Below, piece by piece: positions 17,294 through 27,187 of a stretch of 64,000 bases of DNA. Origin of the DNA: Algibacter luteus. Lineage in GTDB: Bacteria > Bacteroidota > Bacteroidia > Flavobacteriales > Flavobacteriaceae. Positions within the stretch are counted from its first letter, which is position 1. Every line of letters begins with the position of its first letter. The translations under genes and the position numbers were made by a program. The notes under the pieces are model-generated. The model made no database searches. It was not told the origin of the DNA and was given only the letters and a program-made list of their open reading frames with translations. The stretch lies in assembly GCF_900141715.1 (NCBI RefSeq), contig NZ_FQYK01000009.1:25271-89270 (forward strand). Reading direction: 5' to 3'.

Positions 17294-19714
17294 ATGCTTA
17301 GAAAATTTCTTCCCCACATTTTTATATTTTTCACTTCTTTATGCTTTGCTCAACAGTTTAATATTAGCGGTAACGTTGTTGAAACAAGTAATTTACCTGT
17401 TGCATTTGCTAATGTGATACTATTCAATGCTGAAAACCCTGATTTTATAAAAGGTACAACAACAGATGATGATGGAGCTTTTAGGATTGATAATATAAGT
17501 GTCGGGACATACACTTTAAAAATTAGTTTTTTAGGATTTGAAGACTATTTGAAAGAAATAAACCTCAATGAAGACTTACATCTAAATCTTATTGTACTTA
17601 ACGAATTAGTACAAAAACTAGATGATGTTACAATAGTTGCTAAAAGGCCTACAGTAAAAAGAATGGTTGACAGGTTGGTGTTTAATGTTGAAAACTCAAC
17701 CCTTTCTAATAATAATGTATTAGATGTTTTAAAGCATGCACCAGGTGTTTTGGTAAATAACGACAAAATTACCGTAAAGCAATCTACACCTACAATTTAT
17801 ATCAATGACAGGAGGGTACATTTATCCTCTAGCGAAGTGCAACAACTTCTGGAAGGCACCTCAGCAAGTAATATAAAATCTATTGAAGTTATTACGAGTC
17901 CTCCAGCAAAATACGAAGCCGAAGGTGGTTCGGTTTTAAATATAATTACTTCAAAAAATATTGTTACTGGATATAATGGTAGTGTATTTGGAAATTATAA
18001 GAAAGGTAGTGAATATCCAAAATATTCATTTGGAACAAGTCATTTTTTTAAAGCTAAAAAGCTAAATACGTATTTAAATTACAATATTAGTCCAAGAAAA
18101 GATTATAGAAATGATGACGAGTTTGTAAATTTTATTGATGGAAACGACGACATAACTTCTAGTTGGGTAACCGATTTTAAACGAACTCGTGAAACTTCAA
18201 ACCATAATATTAATGCAAATATTGATTATGATTTAAATAAGAATAACAGTTTGGGGTTTTCAACAAATATCCTTATCTCACCAAGGGAGAACACACAAAC
18301 TGATGTAAATTCTATAACAGATGTTTTTAATAGTAATAAAGTTTTAGATTCTACTTTTATAACTGATAATCGAAAAGTAGATGAAACGTTCAATCTGGCA
18401 TTCACTTTAGATTATTTGCACAGGTTTAAAAAGCAAGGGGAGAAGCTTGCAGTAAGTGCCCATCATACCAATTACGATTTTTCAAGTTTTCAAAATGTCG
18501 ATACAGATTATTTTTTTCCTGATGCGTCATTAATTAGAAATAATAGATTTCAAACTTTCGCAAGCCAAGAAATTAAGCTTTATACCGGTCAGTTAGATTA
18601 TGAATTGCCTGCTGGCGATGGTGGTTTGTTTTTAGCAGGTATGAAAATTTCGAATATAAACTCTAAAAGTATTTTAACGCAATTCAATTTTGAAAATGAT
18701 ATTAGAGAACAAGATTTGCAAAATTCTGATACATTTTTTTATGATGAAACCAATTACGCCGTTTACTTTAGTTTCGCTCAAGATTGGGAATCTTGGAGTT
18801 TAAAATTGGGTTTGAGAACGGAACTGACGGATATCAAATCTAATTCTATTTCTACAAATACAAATAATGATAATGAATACGGAAAGTTTTTCCCGTCGCT
18901 TTATCTTTTGCATAATTTAAATGAAAACAACGAAGTTTATTTTAATTATAACAGACGAATTTTCAGACCAAGATATAGTCAGTTAAACCCATTTAAATAT
19001 TTTTTAAATGATAACACATACATAACTGGAGACCCTAATTTGCAGCCTCAAATAGATGATGTCTTTACTTTAGGTTATACCTTTAACCAAAAATATACTT
19101 TTGAAGCTTATTATCGTTATGAAAGTAATCCAGCAATAGAAATATTGTTTCAAGATAACGACAATAATTTATTAAAGATTATAAATACGAATATTGATAG
19201 AAGTATTTCTTATGGATTAGATTTTACAACGTATACTTCTATTACTAATAATTGGGATTTATATTTATTAACCTCTCTATTCTACTATGATAATCAATTT
19301 TTTGCTATTGAAAGCGATAACGTGTTATCAAGTACTGATCAATGGAGTTTATATTCGCAAATTGTTAATTACTTATCTTTTTTAAGTGATAAAAGTTTGA
19401 CGGCCGATATAGCGTATTTATACATTTCACCATTGGTAGAAGGCGCTTCTAGTTTTAATGAAAGATCTAGCCTTGATATTTATATTAAAAAAGCACTATG
19501 GAATAATAGGGCATCTGTGAGTGTTGGTGTAACAGATTTATTCAACACATTAAATGTTAATCAAACCACTAAATACTTGAATCAAGATCTTTTGTTAAAA
19601 TCGAGGTTAGAAAACAGATTAATAACCTTTGGTTTTAATTATAAGTTTGGGAATTTTAGATTGAGTAACAATAAAAAAGAAATCGACATAAAAGAGCGTA
19701 ATCGTTTAGAGTAA
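17294..19714 (+). CDS. Outer-membrane beta-barrel receptor with carboxypeptidase-like domain (TonB-receptor-like)
   Basis: 806 residues from the ATG at 17294. Residues 1-20 are a signal peptide ending at CFAQQ. Residues about 22-100 form a carboxypeptidase-regulatory-like domain (ISGNVVETSNLPVAFANVI, TDDDGAFRIDNIS). Residues about 120-215 form a plug-like domain (VLDVLKHAPGVLVN, EVITSPPAKYEAEGGS). The rest is an aromatic-rich barrel of the OMP_b-brl_3 type, ending in a strand with a terminal basic tail. No TonB box can be assigned safely. The substrate is unknown and there is no adjacent SusD gene, so I do not call it a polysaccharide-utilisation receptor. It converges with the membrane protein gene that ends at 19720. 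Confidence 0.85.
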   Translation: MLRKFLPHIFIFFTSLCFAQQFNISGNVVETSNLPVAFANVILFNAENPDFIKGTTTDDDGAFRIDNISVGTYTLKISFLGFEDYLKEINLNEDLHLNLIVLNELVQKLDDVTIVAKRPTVKRMVDRLVFNVENSTLSNNNVLDVLKHAPGVLVNNDKITVKQSTPTIYINDRRVHLSSSEVQQLLEGTSASNIKSIEVITSPPAKYEAEGGSVLNIITSKNIVTGYNGSVFGNYKKGSEYPKYSFGTSHFFKAKKLNTYLNYNISPRKDYRNDDEFVNFIDGNDDITSSWVTDFKRTRETSNHNINANIDYDLNKNNSLGFSTNILISPRENTQTDVNSITDVFNSNKVLDSTFITDNRKVDETFNLAFTLDYLHRFKKQGEKLAVSAHHTNYDFSSFQNVDTDYFFPDASLIRNNRFQTFASQEIKLYTGQLDYELPAGDGGLFLAGMKISNINSKSILTQFNFENDIREQDLQNSDTFFYDETNYAVYFSFAQDWESWSLKLGLRTELTDIKSNSISTNTNNDNEYGKFFPSLYLLHNLNENNEVYFNYNRRIFRPRYSQLNPFKYFLNDNTYITGDPNLQPQIDDVFTLGYTFNQKYTFEAYYRYESNPAIEILFQDNDNNLLKIINTNIDRSISYGLDFTTYTSITNNWDLYLLTSLFYYDNQFFAIESDNVLSSTDQWSLYSQIVNYLSFLSDKSLTADIAYLYISPLVEGASSFNERSSLDIYIKKALWNNRASVSVGVTDLFNTLNVNQTTKYLNQDLLLKSRLENRLITFGFNYKFGNFRLSNNKKEIDIKERNRLE

Positions 19715-19719
19715 ATTCC

Positions 19720-20265
19720 TTAAAAGTATTCCTTTAATTTTCCCCAGAAATTTTTAGGTGATATTTTAAATTCTTCTTCAAGTTCTTCTAAGGATTTATT
19801 GGCATCATTAATTTTGTTGAAAATTCTAGCTCTAATCAGGTATATCGATGGAATAACAATAGCCATTACGGGAATTAAATATATCATATGCAATTCGTCC
19901 ACATAAGTTAAATCATCATTTAATATATTCATAATTTGAAACACATACATGGCAATCGGTACAAGTAACACATGGTACCACCAGTGTCTGCATGTAAAAA
20001 ACCAAATAAATAATAGGTAAACAGGAACTAATTTGCCTGTTAAAATCCAAATTGCAGTTTGAGCACTTTCATAAAAATTACTGGTAAAAGTAAATAAAAA
20101 AGTGTTCCAAACTAAGTTGTCTGGAACACTTTCATACAAGTAAAACAAGTAAGGAGTTATAGCAATTAATGTGGCTACAACGGTACCTGTTACTAAACTG
20201 CTTTTATCCTCTGGGAGCAAGTTTAATTTTACTTTTTTCGATTTTTGCGGTTGCTTGTGCATCAA
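19720..20265 (-). CDS. Integral membrane protein of unknown function
   Basis: 181 residues with about four transmembrane segments (near 25-45, 75-95, 100-115 and 128-148), including the unusual aromatic cluster IWFFTCRHWWYHVLL. A charged C-terminus with a Glu-rich stretch (LEELEEEFK) is probably cytoplasmic. I do not recognise the family. The start at 20265 overlaps the end of a 47-residue small frame (20204-20347) in another phase, so the two may be translationally coupled. No terminator separates it from the convergent receptor gene. Confidence 0.65.
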   Translation of the reverse strand: MMHKQPQKSKKVKLNLLPEDKSSLVTGTVVATLIAITPYLFYLYESVPDNLVWNTFLFTFTSNFYESAQTAIWILTGKLVPVYLLFIWFFTCRHWWYHVLLVPIAMYVFQIMNILNDDLTYVDELHMIYLIPVMAIVIPSIYLIRARIFNKINDANKSLEELEEEFKISPKNFWGKLKEYF

Positions 20266-20347
20266 CGTTATAAGTGTTTACAGCTTGAGTTAAAAATAAC
20301 ACACCTCCGAAAATTGCAATTGCAACTAGATACTTTTTAGTCTTCAT
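20204..20347 (-). CDS. Candidate small exported or membrane protein (47 residues)
   Basis: The frame starts with ATG at 20347 and ends with TAA at 20204. The product begins MKTKKYLVAIAIFGGVLF: two or more Lys, then a hydrophobic segment and a soluble basic tail (AKIEKSKIKLAPRG), as in a signal- or anchor-type mini-protein. It overlaps the first 62 bases of the membrane protein gene in a different phase. A TAnnTTTG box (TACATTTG) lies 31 bases upstream on the same strand. There is no known family I can name. It could be a coupling leader for the downstream gene or a real small protein. Confidence 0.5.
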   Translation of the reverse strand: MKTKKYLVAIAIFGGVLFLTQAVNTYNVDAQATAKIEKSKIKLAPRG

Positions 20348-20377
20348 ATTTATAAGGGATTTAATTAATTAATAACC

Positions 20378-20385
20378 CAAATGTA
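20378..20385 (-). promoter_or_regulatory. Bacteroidetes -7 box (TACATTTG on the minus strand)
   Basis: TACATTTG read on the minus strand, 30 bases before the ATG of the 47-residue frame. The nearest upstream TTTG is 27 bases away, longer than usual, so the -33 element is uncertain. Confidence 0.4.
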
Positions 20386-20543
20386 AATAAAGACTATCTT
20401 GAAGTTAATCACCAAATGTTAAAATTATGTTAAAAACATTGATTCTTAAAATTATTGATGTGGGTTTCCCGTAAAACTTCATAATCTAAAGGAAATATGC
20501 TATTTATGAGCCATATGCTAGTGGTTTATTTGGTTGTTTTCTA

Positions 20544-20948
20544 TTATTTTAAACTTATAATTCTGTTGTTATTGTCGTCTAAAATTATTTCAATTTTATC
20601 CGCATCTTGGTGTAAAATGGCTTCTATTTTTTCAGGCCATTCAATGAGTTTCCAATGCTCGGAATCTAAATAATCTTCTATACCAAAATTATAAGCTTCT
20701 TCAATATCATTTATTCTATATAAATCAAAATGAAATATTTTTCCTTCTTGCAATTTATATTCATTTATAATTGAAAATGTTGGGCTACTTACATCATCAT
20801 TACTTCCTAAAACTTTTACTAAGGCTTTTATTAGGGTAGTTTTGCCAACGCCCATATGCCCATAGAATAATATCGTTTTTGTTTTTGTATTCTTTAAGAG
20901 GTTTTTAGCTACTTGTTCAACCTCATTTATGCCGTAGCTAATTTTCAA
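20544..20948 (-). CDS. tsaE: tRNA threonylcarbamoyladenosine biosynthesis ATPase TsaE
   Basis: 134 residues, normal for the family. It is the ATPase that supports TsaD/TsaB in t6A modification at position 37 of ANN-decoding tRNAs. Walker A is GHMGVGKTTLIKAL (about 30-43). SSPTFSIINEY and IFHFDLYRI follow, and LIEWPEKI carries the usual Glu-Trp-Pro-Glu. It lies about 90 bases downstream of porX on the same strand. Members of this family often sit near porX and ald in Flavobacteriaceae, from memory. Nothing odd was seen. Confidence 0.93.
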   Translation of the reverse strand: MKISYGINEVEQVAKNLLKNTKTKTILFYGHMGVGKTTLIKALVKVLGSNDDVSSPTFSIINEYKLQEGKIFHFDLYRINDIEEAYNFGIEDYLDSEHWKLIEWPEKIEAILHQDADKIEIILDDNNNRIISLK

Positions 20949-21039
20949 TTGCTATTAAATTTATTGGCAATATTAATTAAAATAAATAAGATATCCTAAA
21001 AAAAATTGCATTTCATCGGCAATATATGCTTTTTATAGA

Positions 21040-22587
21040 TTATTTTGGATTATATACTACAAATGGAATTATCATTTCTTCAAGTGAGACACCTCCATGT
21101 TGATAGGTGTTTCTGTAATAACTAACATAATGATTATAATTGTTAGGATACGCAAAAAACAAATCGCTTTTCGCAAATATATACGAGCTACTCATGTTTA
21201 TAGAGGGTAGGTGAAGTTCTTTAGGATCTTTTGCGAATAGTACGTCTTTACTGTCATAGGTAAGACTTCTTCCAGTTTTATAACGTAGATTTAGGCTAGT
21301 TTCTCTATCACCAATTACTTTTGATGGATTTTTTACATTTATAGTGCCATGATCGGTAGTTAAAATTAATTTAAACCCTAATTGTTGAGCTTGTTGTATC
21401 ATTTCCAATAGTGGTGAATTTTTAAACCAACTTAAAGTTAAAGATCTATACGCTTTATCATTCGATGCCAATTCTTTTACAACTTCCATTTCGGTTTTAG
21501 AATGCGAAAGCATATCAACAAAATTGTAAACCACTACTGTTAGGTCATTATTTTTTAAAGACTTGAAGTTTTCTGCTAATTTCTTACCTGTCTTCAGATT
21601 TGTAATTTTGTGATATTCATAAGATAAATCAGTTAAACCTAATCGTTTCATTTGACTGTTTAAAAAATCGGCTTCGTGTAAATTTTTGCCACCATCATCA
21701 GTATCGTTTTTCCAATATTCAGGAAATAACTTTTCCATATCACTTGGCATGAGTCCAGAAAAAATAGCATTTCTTGCATATTGAGTTGCCGTTGGAAGAA
21801 TACTAAAAAAGGCATCTTCTTTGTCTTTTTTAAAGTAATTATTAACAATCGGTTCAAAAACTTTCCATTGGTCGTAACGTAAATTATCAATAACAACCAA
21901 AAGTGTTGGTTGTTCCTTGCTTATTTCAGGGACTATTTTTTCTTTAAATAATGTATGCGACATTATAGGCGCATCGGTATGGGGCTTAAACCAATTGGCA
22001 TAATTTTTTTCAATAAATTTTCCGAATTGAATGTTGGCTTCATTTTTTTGAGATTCTAAAATCTCAAACATGCCTGCATCTTCAATATCTTCTAGTTGAA
22101 TTTCCCAATAAATTAATTTTTGATAAAGACTTACCCATTCTTCATAGCTATTTACCATAGATAAATCCATGGCTATTTTTCTAAATTCTTGCTGGTAATT
22201 TGAAGTGGTTTTTTCTGAAACCAATCTAGAATGATCTAAATTCTTTTTTAAACTTAAAAGGATTTGGTTTGGGTTTACTGGTTTAATTAAATAATCGGCA
22301 ATTTTGTTACCTATGGCCTCTTCCATTATATATTCTTCCTCACTTTTTGTGATCATAACTACAGGAAGATTGTCTTTTTTCTCTTTGATTTCATTCAATG
22401 TTTCAAGTCCTGTTAAACCTGGCATATTTTCATCTAAAAATACAATATCAAAACTATTTTCATCTAAAACGTCAATAGCTTCAGAGCCACTATTACATGT
22501 AGTAACGTGATAGTTTTTCTTTTCTAGAAATAAAATATGAGGTTTTAGTAAATCTATTTCATCATCAACCCAAAGTATTTTTATCAT
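21040..22587 (-). CDS. porX: PorX-type response regulator with PglZ/alkaline-phosphatase-like domain
   Basis: 515 residues. A receiver domain fills residues 1-120 with Asp8/Asp9, phospho-acceptor Asp52 (IVFLDENMPG), Thr80 and Lys102. A helical linker follows, then from about residue 200 a PglZ domain with VVIDNLRYDQWK, YNFVDMLSHSKTE and LTTDHGT, where Asp and His residues would bind zinc. PorX with PorY controls type IX secretion genes in this phylum, and its phosphatase domain hydrolyses cyclic oligonucleotides in characterised members. No histidine kinase partner is adjacent. The window has few obvious type IX cargo proteins. Confidence 0.93.
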   Translation of the reverse strand: MIKILWVDDEIDLLKPHILFLEKKNYHVTTCNSGSEAIDVLDENSFDIVFLDENMPGLTGLETLNEIKEKKDNLPVVMITKSEEEYIMEEAIGNKIADYLIKPVNPNQILLSLKKNLDHSRLVSEKTTSNYQQEFRKIAMDLSMVNSYEEWVSLYQKLIYWEIQLEDIEDAGMFEILESQKNEANIQFGKFIEKNYANWFKPHTDAPIMSHTLFKEKIVPEISKEQPTLLVVIDNLRYDQWKVFEPIVNNYFKKDKEDAFFSILPTATQYARNAIFSGLMPSDMEKLFPEYWKNDTDDGGKNLHEADFLNSQMKRLGLTDLSYEYHKITNLKTGKKLAENFKSLKNNDLTVVVYNFVDMLSHSKTEMEVVKELASNDKAYRSLTLSWFKNSPLLEMIQQAQQLGFKLILTTDHGTINVKNPSKVIGDRETSLNLRYKTGRSLTYDSKDVLFAKDPKELHLPSINMSSSYIFAKSDLFFAYPNNYNHYVSYYRNTYQHGGVSLEEMIIPFVVYNPK

Positions 22588-22631
22588 ATTCTTTTATTTA
22601 TATTGTTAAGTCCATTATAGGCTCTTATGTT

Positions 22632-22639
22632 TATATTTG
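22632..22639 (+). promoter_or_regulatory. Bacteroidetes -7 box (TATATTTG) for the HD hydrolase gene
   Basis: TATATTTG fits TAnnTTTG, 25 bases before the TTG start at 22665. Confidence 0.4.
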
Positions 22640-22664
22640 TATTGTAAAAGTAAAAAGTTAAAGT

Positions 22665-23885
22665 TTGAACAAACTTAAAATATTAAACGACCCAATTTAC
22701 GGATTTATTACTATTCCAAATTCGCTAATTTTCGATTTAATACAGCACAAATATTTTCAACGGTTACGTAGAATTACACAAATGGGCATGTCTTATTTGG
22801 TTTATCCAGGTGCTCATCATACAAGATTCCACCATGCTATAGGTTGCGTGCATTTAATGCAGCAAGCTGTTAATGTACTTCGTTTTAAGGGAGTTACGAT
22901 TTCTGAAGAGGAGGAAACGGGACTTTACGTTGCTATTTTGTTGCATGATATTGGTCATGGTCCATTCTCTCATGCCATGGAACATTCTATAGTCAATAAT
23001 GTATCTCATGAAGAAATTTCATTGCTTTTTATGCAACAATTAAATGAAGAATTTAACGGAAGTTTAACGCTTGCAATCGAAATATTTAAAGGGATATATC
23101 CAAGAAAATTTATGTGTCAACTAATTTCGGGACAATTAGATATGGATCGGGCCGATTATTTAAAACGCGATAGTTTTTACACTGGTGTAGCCGAAGGTAA
23201 TATAAATAGCGAACGCTTAATAACCATGTTGAATGTGGTTAATGACGAATTGGTTGTTGAGGAAAAAGGTATTTACAGCGTTGAAAAATTTATTATAGCA
23301 AGACGATTAATGTATTGGCAAGTGTACTTGCATAAAACAGGATTGGTTGCAGAACAATTATTAATTAGGGTGTTACAGCGAGCCAATGAGTTGCATGATT
23401 TGGGTTATAAACTCAATGCAAGTGATGCTTTAATTTATTTCTTAAAAAACGATGTTACGTTAGAAGAGTTTAATAGTGAAACGTTAAATATTTTTTCACA
23501 ATTAGATGATTTCGATATTATTTCAGCCATGAAAGATTGGCAATATCATGAAGATTTTGTTTTAAGTAATTTGTGTGAAATGATTATAAATAGAAATCTG
23601 CTTAAAATTAAAATAAAGAATAATATCATTAAAGAAAATAGTTTAAAAAAGCATATTGATGCGATAATTAAAACTTACAACATATCAGAGCATGAAGCTA
23701 AATATTTTGTTTTTACTGGTAGTATTTCTAACCAAGCCTACCAGTTAGATACTAAACAAATTAATATACTTCACAAGTCTGGAAAAATAGAAGATATTGT
23801 AAAAGCTTCAGACCAATTGAATCTTAAGGCTTTATCAAAACCGGTTACAAAACATTATATATGTTATCCAAAGGCTAAACTTTAG
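22665..23885 (+). CDS. HD-domain phosphohydrolase (dNTPase-like)
   Basis: 406 residues. The metal-binding HD set is clear: HTRFHHAIG near residue 55, LLHDIGHGPFSHAMEH near 93, and a later Asp in SGQLDMDRADYLKRD. This matches the YwfO/SAMHD1-like group that hydrolyses nucleotides; the substrate is not known here. The start is a TTG (NKLKILNDPIYGFI follows, the usual family N-terminus), because an in-frame TAA lies two codons upstream and the next Met is past the conserved start. It is divergent from porX and lies 57 bases before lpxD. Confidence 0.88.
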   Translation: MNKLKILNDPIYGFITIPNSLIFDLIQHKYFQRLRRITQMGMSYLVYPGAHHTRFHHAIGCVHLMQQAVNVLRFKGVTISEEEETGLYVAILLHDIGHGPFSHAMEHSIVNNVSHEEISLLFMQQLNEEFNGSLTLAIEIFKGIYPRKFMCQLISGQLDMDRADYLKRDSFYTGVAEGNINSERLITMLNVVNDELVVEEKGIYSVEKFIIARRLMYWQVYLHKTGLVAEQLLIRVLQRANELHDLGYKLNASDALIYFLKNDVTLEEFNSETLNIFSQLDDFDIISAMKDWQYHEDFVLSNLCEMIINRNLLKIKIKNNIIKENSLKKHIDAIIKTYNISEHEAKYFVFTGSISNQAYQLDTKQINILHKSGKIEDIVKASDQLNLKALSKPVTKHYICYPKAKL

Positions 23886-23896
23886 TACATTTTTCC

Positions 23897-23904
23897 TATT
23901 TTTG
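23897..23904 (+). promoter_or_regulatory. Bacteroidetes -7 box (TATTTTTG) before lpxD
   Basis: TATTTTTG fits TAnnTTTG, 38 bases before the GTG at 23943. It is placed to drive the lipid A block. No clear -33 element is visible. Confidence 0.35.
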
Positions 23905-23942
23905 CGTCATTCAAACAAAAAACAACATCAAACTATCAAAGT

Positions 23943-24965
23943 GTGAAATTTACAGCACAACAAATAGCAGGAATATTAGAAGGTGATGTGGTTGGAAATC
24001 CAGATGTTGAAGTATCAAAACTTTCCAAAATCGAAGAAGGGTTTGAAGGGTCTTTAACATTTCTTGCGAATCCTAAATACACAAACTATATTTATACTAC
24101 TAACGCTTCAGTTACTATTGTAAATAAATCGTTTGTTGCCGAAAACGAAATAAAAACGACTTTAATAAAAGTTGAAGATGCCTATGAGGCATTTTCGAAA
24201 CTATTGGAGTATTATAATCAAGTAAAGAATAATAAAGAAGGTATTGAGAGTCCTGTATATATTTCAGATTCCGCAAGGTATGGTGAATCAATTTATCTAG
24301 GTGCATTTGCTTACATAGGTGAGAACGTGGTTATTGGAGATCATGTGAAAATTTTTCCAAATGCCTACATAGGAGACAATGTGACTATAGACGACAATAC
24401 TTCGGTTTTTTCAGGGGCTAAAATTTACTCCGAAACCATCATAGGTAAAAACTGTGTTATACATTCTGGAGCCATAATAGGAGCAGACGGATTCGGTTTT
24501 GCGCCTAACGGCAATGGAGTATATAAAAAAGTACCACAAATAGGCAATGTTATTTTAGAAGATTTTGTAGATGTTGGCGCTGCAACAACTATTGATAGAG
24601 CTACTCTTGGATCAACTATTATAAGAAAAGGCGTAAAACTTGATAATCAAATTCAAATTGCTCATAATGTTGAAATTGGTAAGAATACTGTAATTGCTGC
24701 CCAAACAGGAATTGCTGGCTCTACCAAAATAGGAGAGAATTGCCAAATTGGAGGACAAGTTGGTATTGTTGGTCATATTACAATAGGGAATAATGTTAAA
24801 ATTCAGGCTCAATCAGGAATAGGAAGACATGTAAAAGACAATGAAGTACTTCAAGGTTCTCCTGCAATACCTTACGGAGACTATAATAAGTCTTATGTGC
24901 ATTTTAAAAATTTGCCAACTATAGTTAAAAATATTAATGATTTAGAAAAGAACAAATGGGAATAG
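23943..24965 (+). CDS. lpxD: UDP-3-O-(3-hydroxyacyl)glucosamine N-acyltransferase
   Basis: 340 residues, normal length. It adds the second hydroxyacyl chain in lipid A synthesis. The N-terminal domain (about 1-100) contains [10 protein letters not shown]. The left-handed beta-helix spans about 100-310 with many I-G-x-x turns, and [20 protein letters not shown] holds the likely catalytic His. The start is GTG. The 3' end overlaps lpxC-fabZ by 10 bases, so the two are coupled. A second, more divergent homologue follows at 27757. Both keep the His motif. Confidence 0.93.
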   Translation: MKFTAQQIAGILEGDVVGNPDVEVSKLSKIEEGFEGSLTFLANPKYTNYIYTTNASVTIVNKSFVAENEIKTTLIKVEDAYEAFSKLLEYYNQVKNNKEGIESPVYISDSARYGESIYLGAFAYIGENVVIGDHVKIFPNAYIGDNVTIDDNTSVFSGAKIYSETIIGKNCVIHSGAIIGADGFGFAPNGNGVYKKVPQIGNVILEDFVDVGAATTIDRATLGSTIIRKGVKLDNQIQIAHNVEIGKNTVIAAQTGIAGSTKIGENCQIGGQVGIVGHITIGNNVKIQAQSGIGRHVKDNEVLQGSPAIPYGDYNKSYVHFKNLPTIVKNINDLEKNKWE

Positions 24966-26362
24966 TTAATACTGAAATCAAGCAGAAAACTATAAAAAAA
25001 GAAGTTTCTCTAACAGGAGTAGGATTGCATACTGGAAAAGATGTAACCTTAACTTTTAAGCCTGCTCCGGCAAACTCAGGATATACGTTTAAAAGAGTTG
25101 ATTTAGAAGGTGAGCCTTCTATAGAAGCAGATGCTAATTATGTTACTAACACACAACGAGGTACTTGTTTAGAGAAAAACGGGGTATCTATTCAAACATG
25201 CGAGCACGTTTTAGCAGCTTTAGTTGGAATGGATATTGATAATACTATTATTGAACTTAACGCTTCTGAACCTCCAATAATGGATGGGTCTTCTAAGTTT
25301 TTTGTGGAAGCCATTGAAAAGGCGGGTGTTGTTGAACTTGATGCGTTTAGAGAAGAGTTTGTAGTTACAGATATTGTGTCCTATGTTGATGAAGAATCTG
25401 GTAGCGAAATCTTAGTAATGCCTGCTAAGGAATATCAAATTACTACCATGGTAGATTTTGGAACCAAAGTTTTAGGGACTCAAAATGCAACTTTAAATCA
25501 GGTTTCAGATTTTAAAAAAGATATCGCCAACTCACGTACATTTAGTTTCTTGCATGAAATTGAAATGCTTTTAGAGCACGGTTTAATAAAAGGAGGCGAT
25601 TTAAACAATGCTATTGTTTACGTTGATAAGGCATTATCTCCAGAAACCATGGAAAAACTAAGAGGAGCTTTCAAAAAAGATTCTATAAAAGTTAAACCAA
25701 ACGGTATTCTAGATAATTTAACTTTACACCATCCAAATGAAGCTGCAAGACATAAGTTATTAGATGTTTTAGGAGATTTAGCTTTAGTAAGAACTAGGAT
25801 TAGAGGTAAAGTTATAGCTAACAAACCAGGGCATTTTGTAAATACTCAATTTGCGAAAAAACTATCAAAAATTATTAAGAATGAGCGTCGTAATAACGTT
25901 CCAAATATAGATTTGAATCAACCTCCATTAATGGATGTTGTTCAAATTATGGATATGTTACCTCACAGACAACCATTCTTGCTAATAGATAAAGTATTTG
26001 AGCTTTCAGACCACCACGTTGTTGCAACAAAAAGTGTGACTATGAACGAGGAATTTTTTAAAGGCCATTTTCCGGGAGCTCCAGTAATGCCGGGTGTTTT
26101 AATTGTTGAAGCTATGGCTCAAACGGGAGGTGTTTTAGTTTTAAATACGGTTCCAGATCCTGAAAACTATTTAACGTTTTTCATGAAAATGGATAATGTA
26201 AAGTTTAAACAAAAAGTAATGCCTGGTGATACGTTAATATTTAATTGTTCGTTAATCACTCCAATACGTCGTGGAATTTGTCATATGCAAGGTTATGCGT
26301 ATGCTAATGGTAAATTATGTGCCGAGGCGGAATTAATGGCTCAAATCTCTAAAGTAAAATAA
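24956..26362 (+). CDS. lpxC: Bifunctional UDP-3-O-acyl-GlcNAc deacetylase / 3-hydroxyacyl-ACP dehydratase
   Basis: 468 residues, the LpxC-FabZ fusion typical of Bacteroidota. The deacetylase (about 1-300) shows [20 protein letters not shown] with a zinc-binding His, [11 protein letters not shown] and [12 protein letters not shown] with the second His and an Asp. The dehydratase (about 320-468) shows [14 protein letters not shown] and [30 protein letters not shown] sequence with the catalytic His and Glu. The first half commits to lipid A; the second makes unsaturated acyl-ACP in fatty acid synthesis. It is 2 bases from lpxA. Confidence 0.95.
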   Translation: MGIVNTEIKQKTIKKEVSLTGVGLHTGKDVTLTFKPAPANSGYTFKRVDLEGEPSIEADANYVTNTQRGTCLEKNGVSIQTCEHVLAALVGMDIDNTIIELNASEPPIMDGSSKFFVEAIEKAGVVELDAFREEFVVTDIVSYVDEESGSEILVMPAKEYQITTMVDFGTKVLGTQNATLNQVSDFKKDIANSRTFSFLHEIEMLLEHGLIKGGDLNNAIVYVDKALSPETMEKLRGAFKKDSIKVKPNGILDNLTLHHPNEAARHKLLDVLGDLALVRTRIRGKVIANKPGHFVNTQFAKKLSKIIKNERRNNVPNIDLNQPPLMDVVQIMDMLPHRQPFLLIDKVFELSDHHVVATKSVTMNEEFFKGHFPGAPVMPGVLIVEAMAQTGGVLVLNTVPDPENYLTFFMKMDNVKFKQKVMPGDTLIFNCSLITPIRRGICHMQGYAYANGKLCAEAELMAQISKVK

Positions 26363-26364
26363 TT

Positions 26365-27150
26365 ATGAACCAACCACTTGCTTATGTGCACCCAGGTGCA
26401 AAAATTGCAAAAAATGTAGTCATTGAACCATTTACAACCATACATAACAATGTAAAAATTGGAGAGGGTACATGGATTGGTAGTAATGTTACCATTATGG
26501 AAGGTGCTCGAATTGGTAAAAACTGTAATATATTTCCAGGGGCTGTAATTTCGGCGGTTCCTCAAGATTTGAAATATAACGACGAAGATACCACTGTTGA
26601 AATTGGGGATAACGTGACCATTAGAGAATGTGTGACTATAAATAGGGGAACAACCGATAGAATGAAAACCGTTATTGGTGATAATTGTTTGATTATGGCT
26701 TATTGCCATATCGCTCACGATTGTATTGTTGGAAATAATTGTATATTTTCAAATAACAGTACTTTGGCAGGGCATATTACTATTGGCGATTATGTTGTAT
26801 TAGCTGGTATGACTGCTGTTCATCAATTTGTTTCGGTAGGAAATCATGCTTTTGTGACTGGTGGATCTCTTGTTAGAAAAGATGTGCCACCTTTTGTAAA
26901 AGCTGCAAGAGAACCTTTATCATATGTTGGCATAAACTCCGTAGGATTAAGAAGAAGAGGCTTTTCAACAGAAAAAATCAGAGAAATTCAAGATATTTTC
27001 AGAATATTATATCAAAAAAATTACAATAATACCCAAGCAGCAGAAATTATCGAAGCTGAAATGGAAGCAACTCCAGAACGTGATGAAATTCTTCAGTTTA
27101 TAAAAAATTCACATAGAGGTATTATGAAAGGTTATTTTAAATCAAACTAA
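26365..27150 (+). CDS. lpxA: Acyl-ACP--UDP-GlcNAc O-acyltransferase
   Basis: 261 residues, normal. It performs the first acylation of lipid A. The left-handed helix has regular hexapeptides, the catalytic His lies in YCHIAHDCIVGNN (about residue 120), and the C-terminal helical domain carries GLRRRGFSTEKIREIQ. It follows lpxC-fabZ by 2 bases and precedes efp by 37, consistent with one operon. Confidence 0.95.
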   Translation: MNQPLAYVHPGAKIAKNVVIEPFTTIHNNVKIGEGTWIGSNVTIMEGARIGKNCNIFPGAVISAVPQDLKYNDEDTTVEIGDNVTIRECVTINRGTTDRMKTVIGDNCLIMAYCHIAHDCIVGNNCIFSNNSTLAGHITIGDYVVLAGMTAVHQFVSVGNHAFVTGGSLVRKDVPPFVKAAREPLSYVGINSVGLRRRGFSTEKIREIQDIFRILYQKNYNNTQAAEIIEAEMEATPERDEILQFIKNSHRGIMKGYFKSN

Positions 27151-27187
27151 CCTAACAAACAAAAATAATTATTCAATAAGTAGTATT

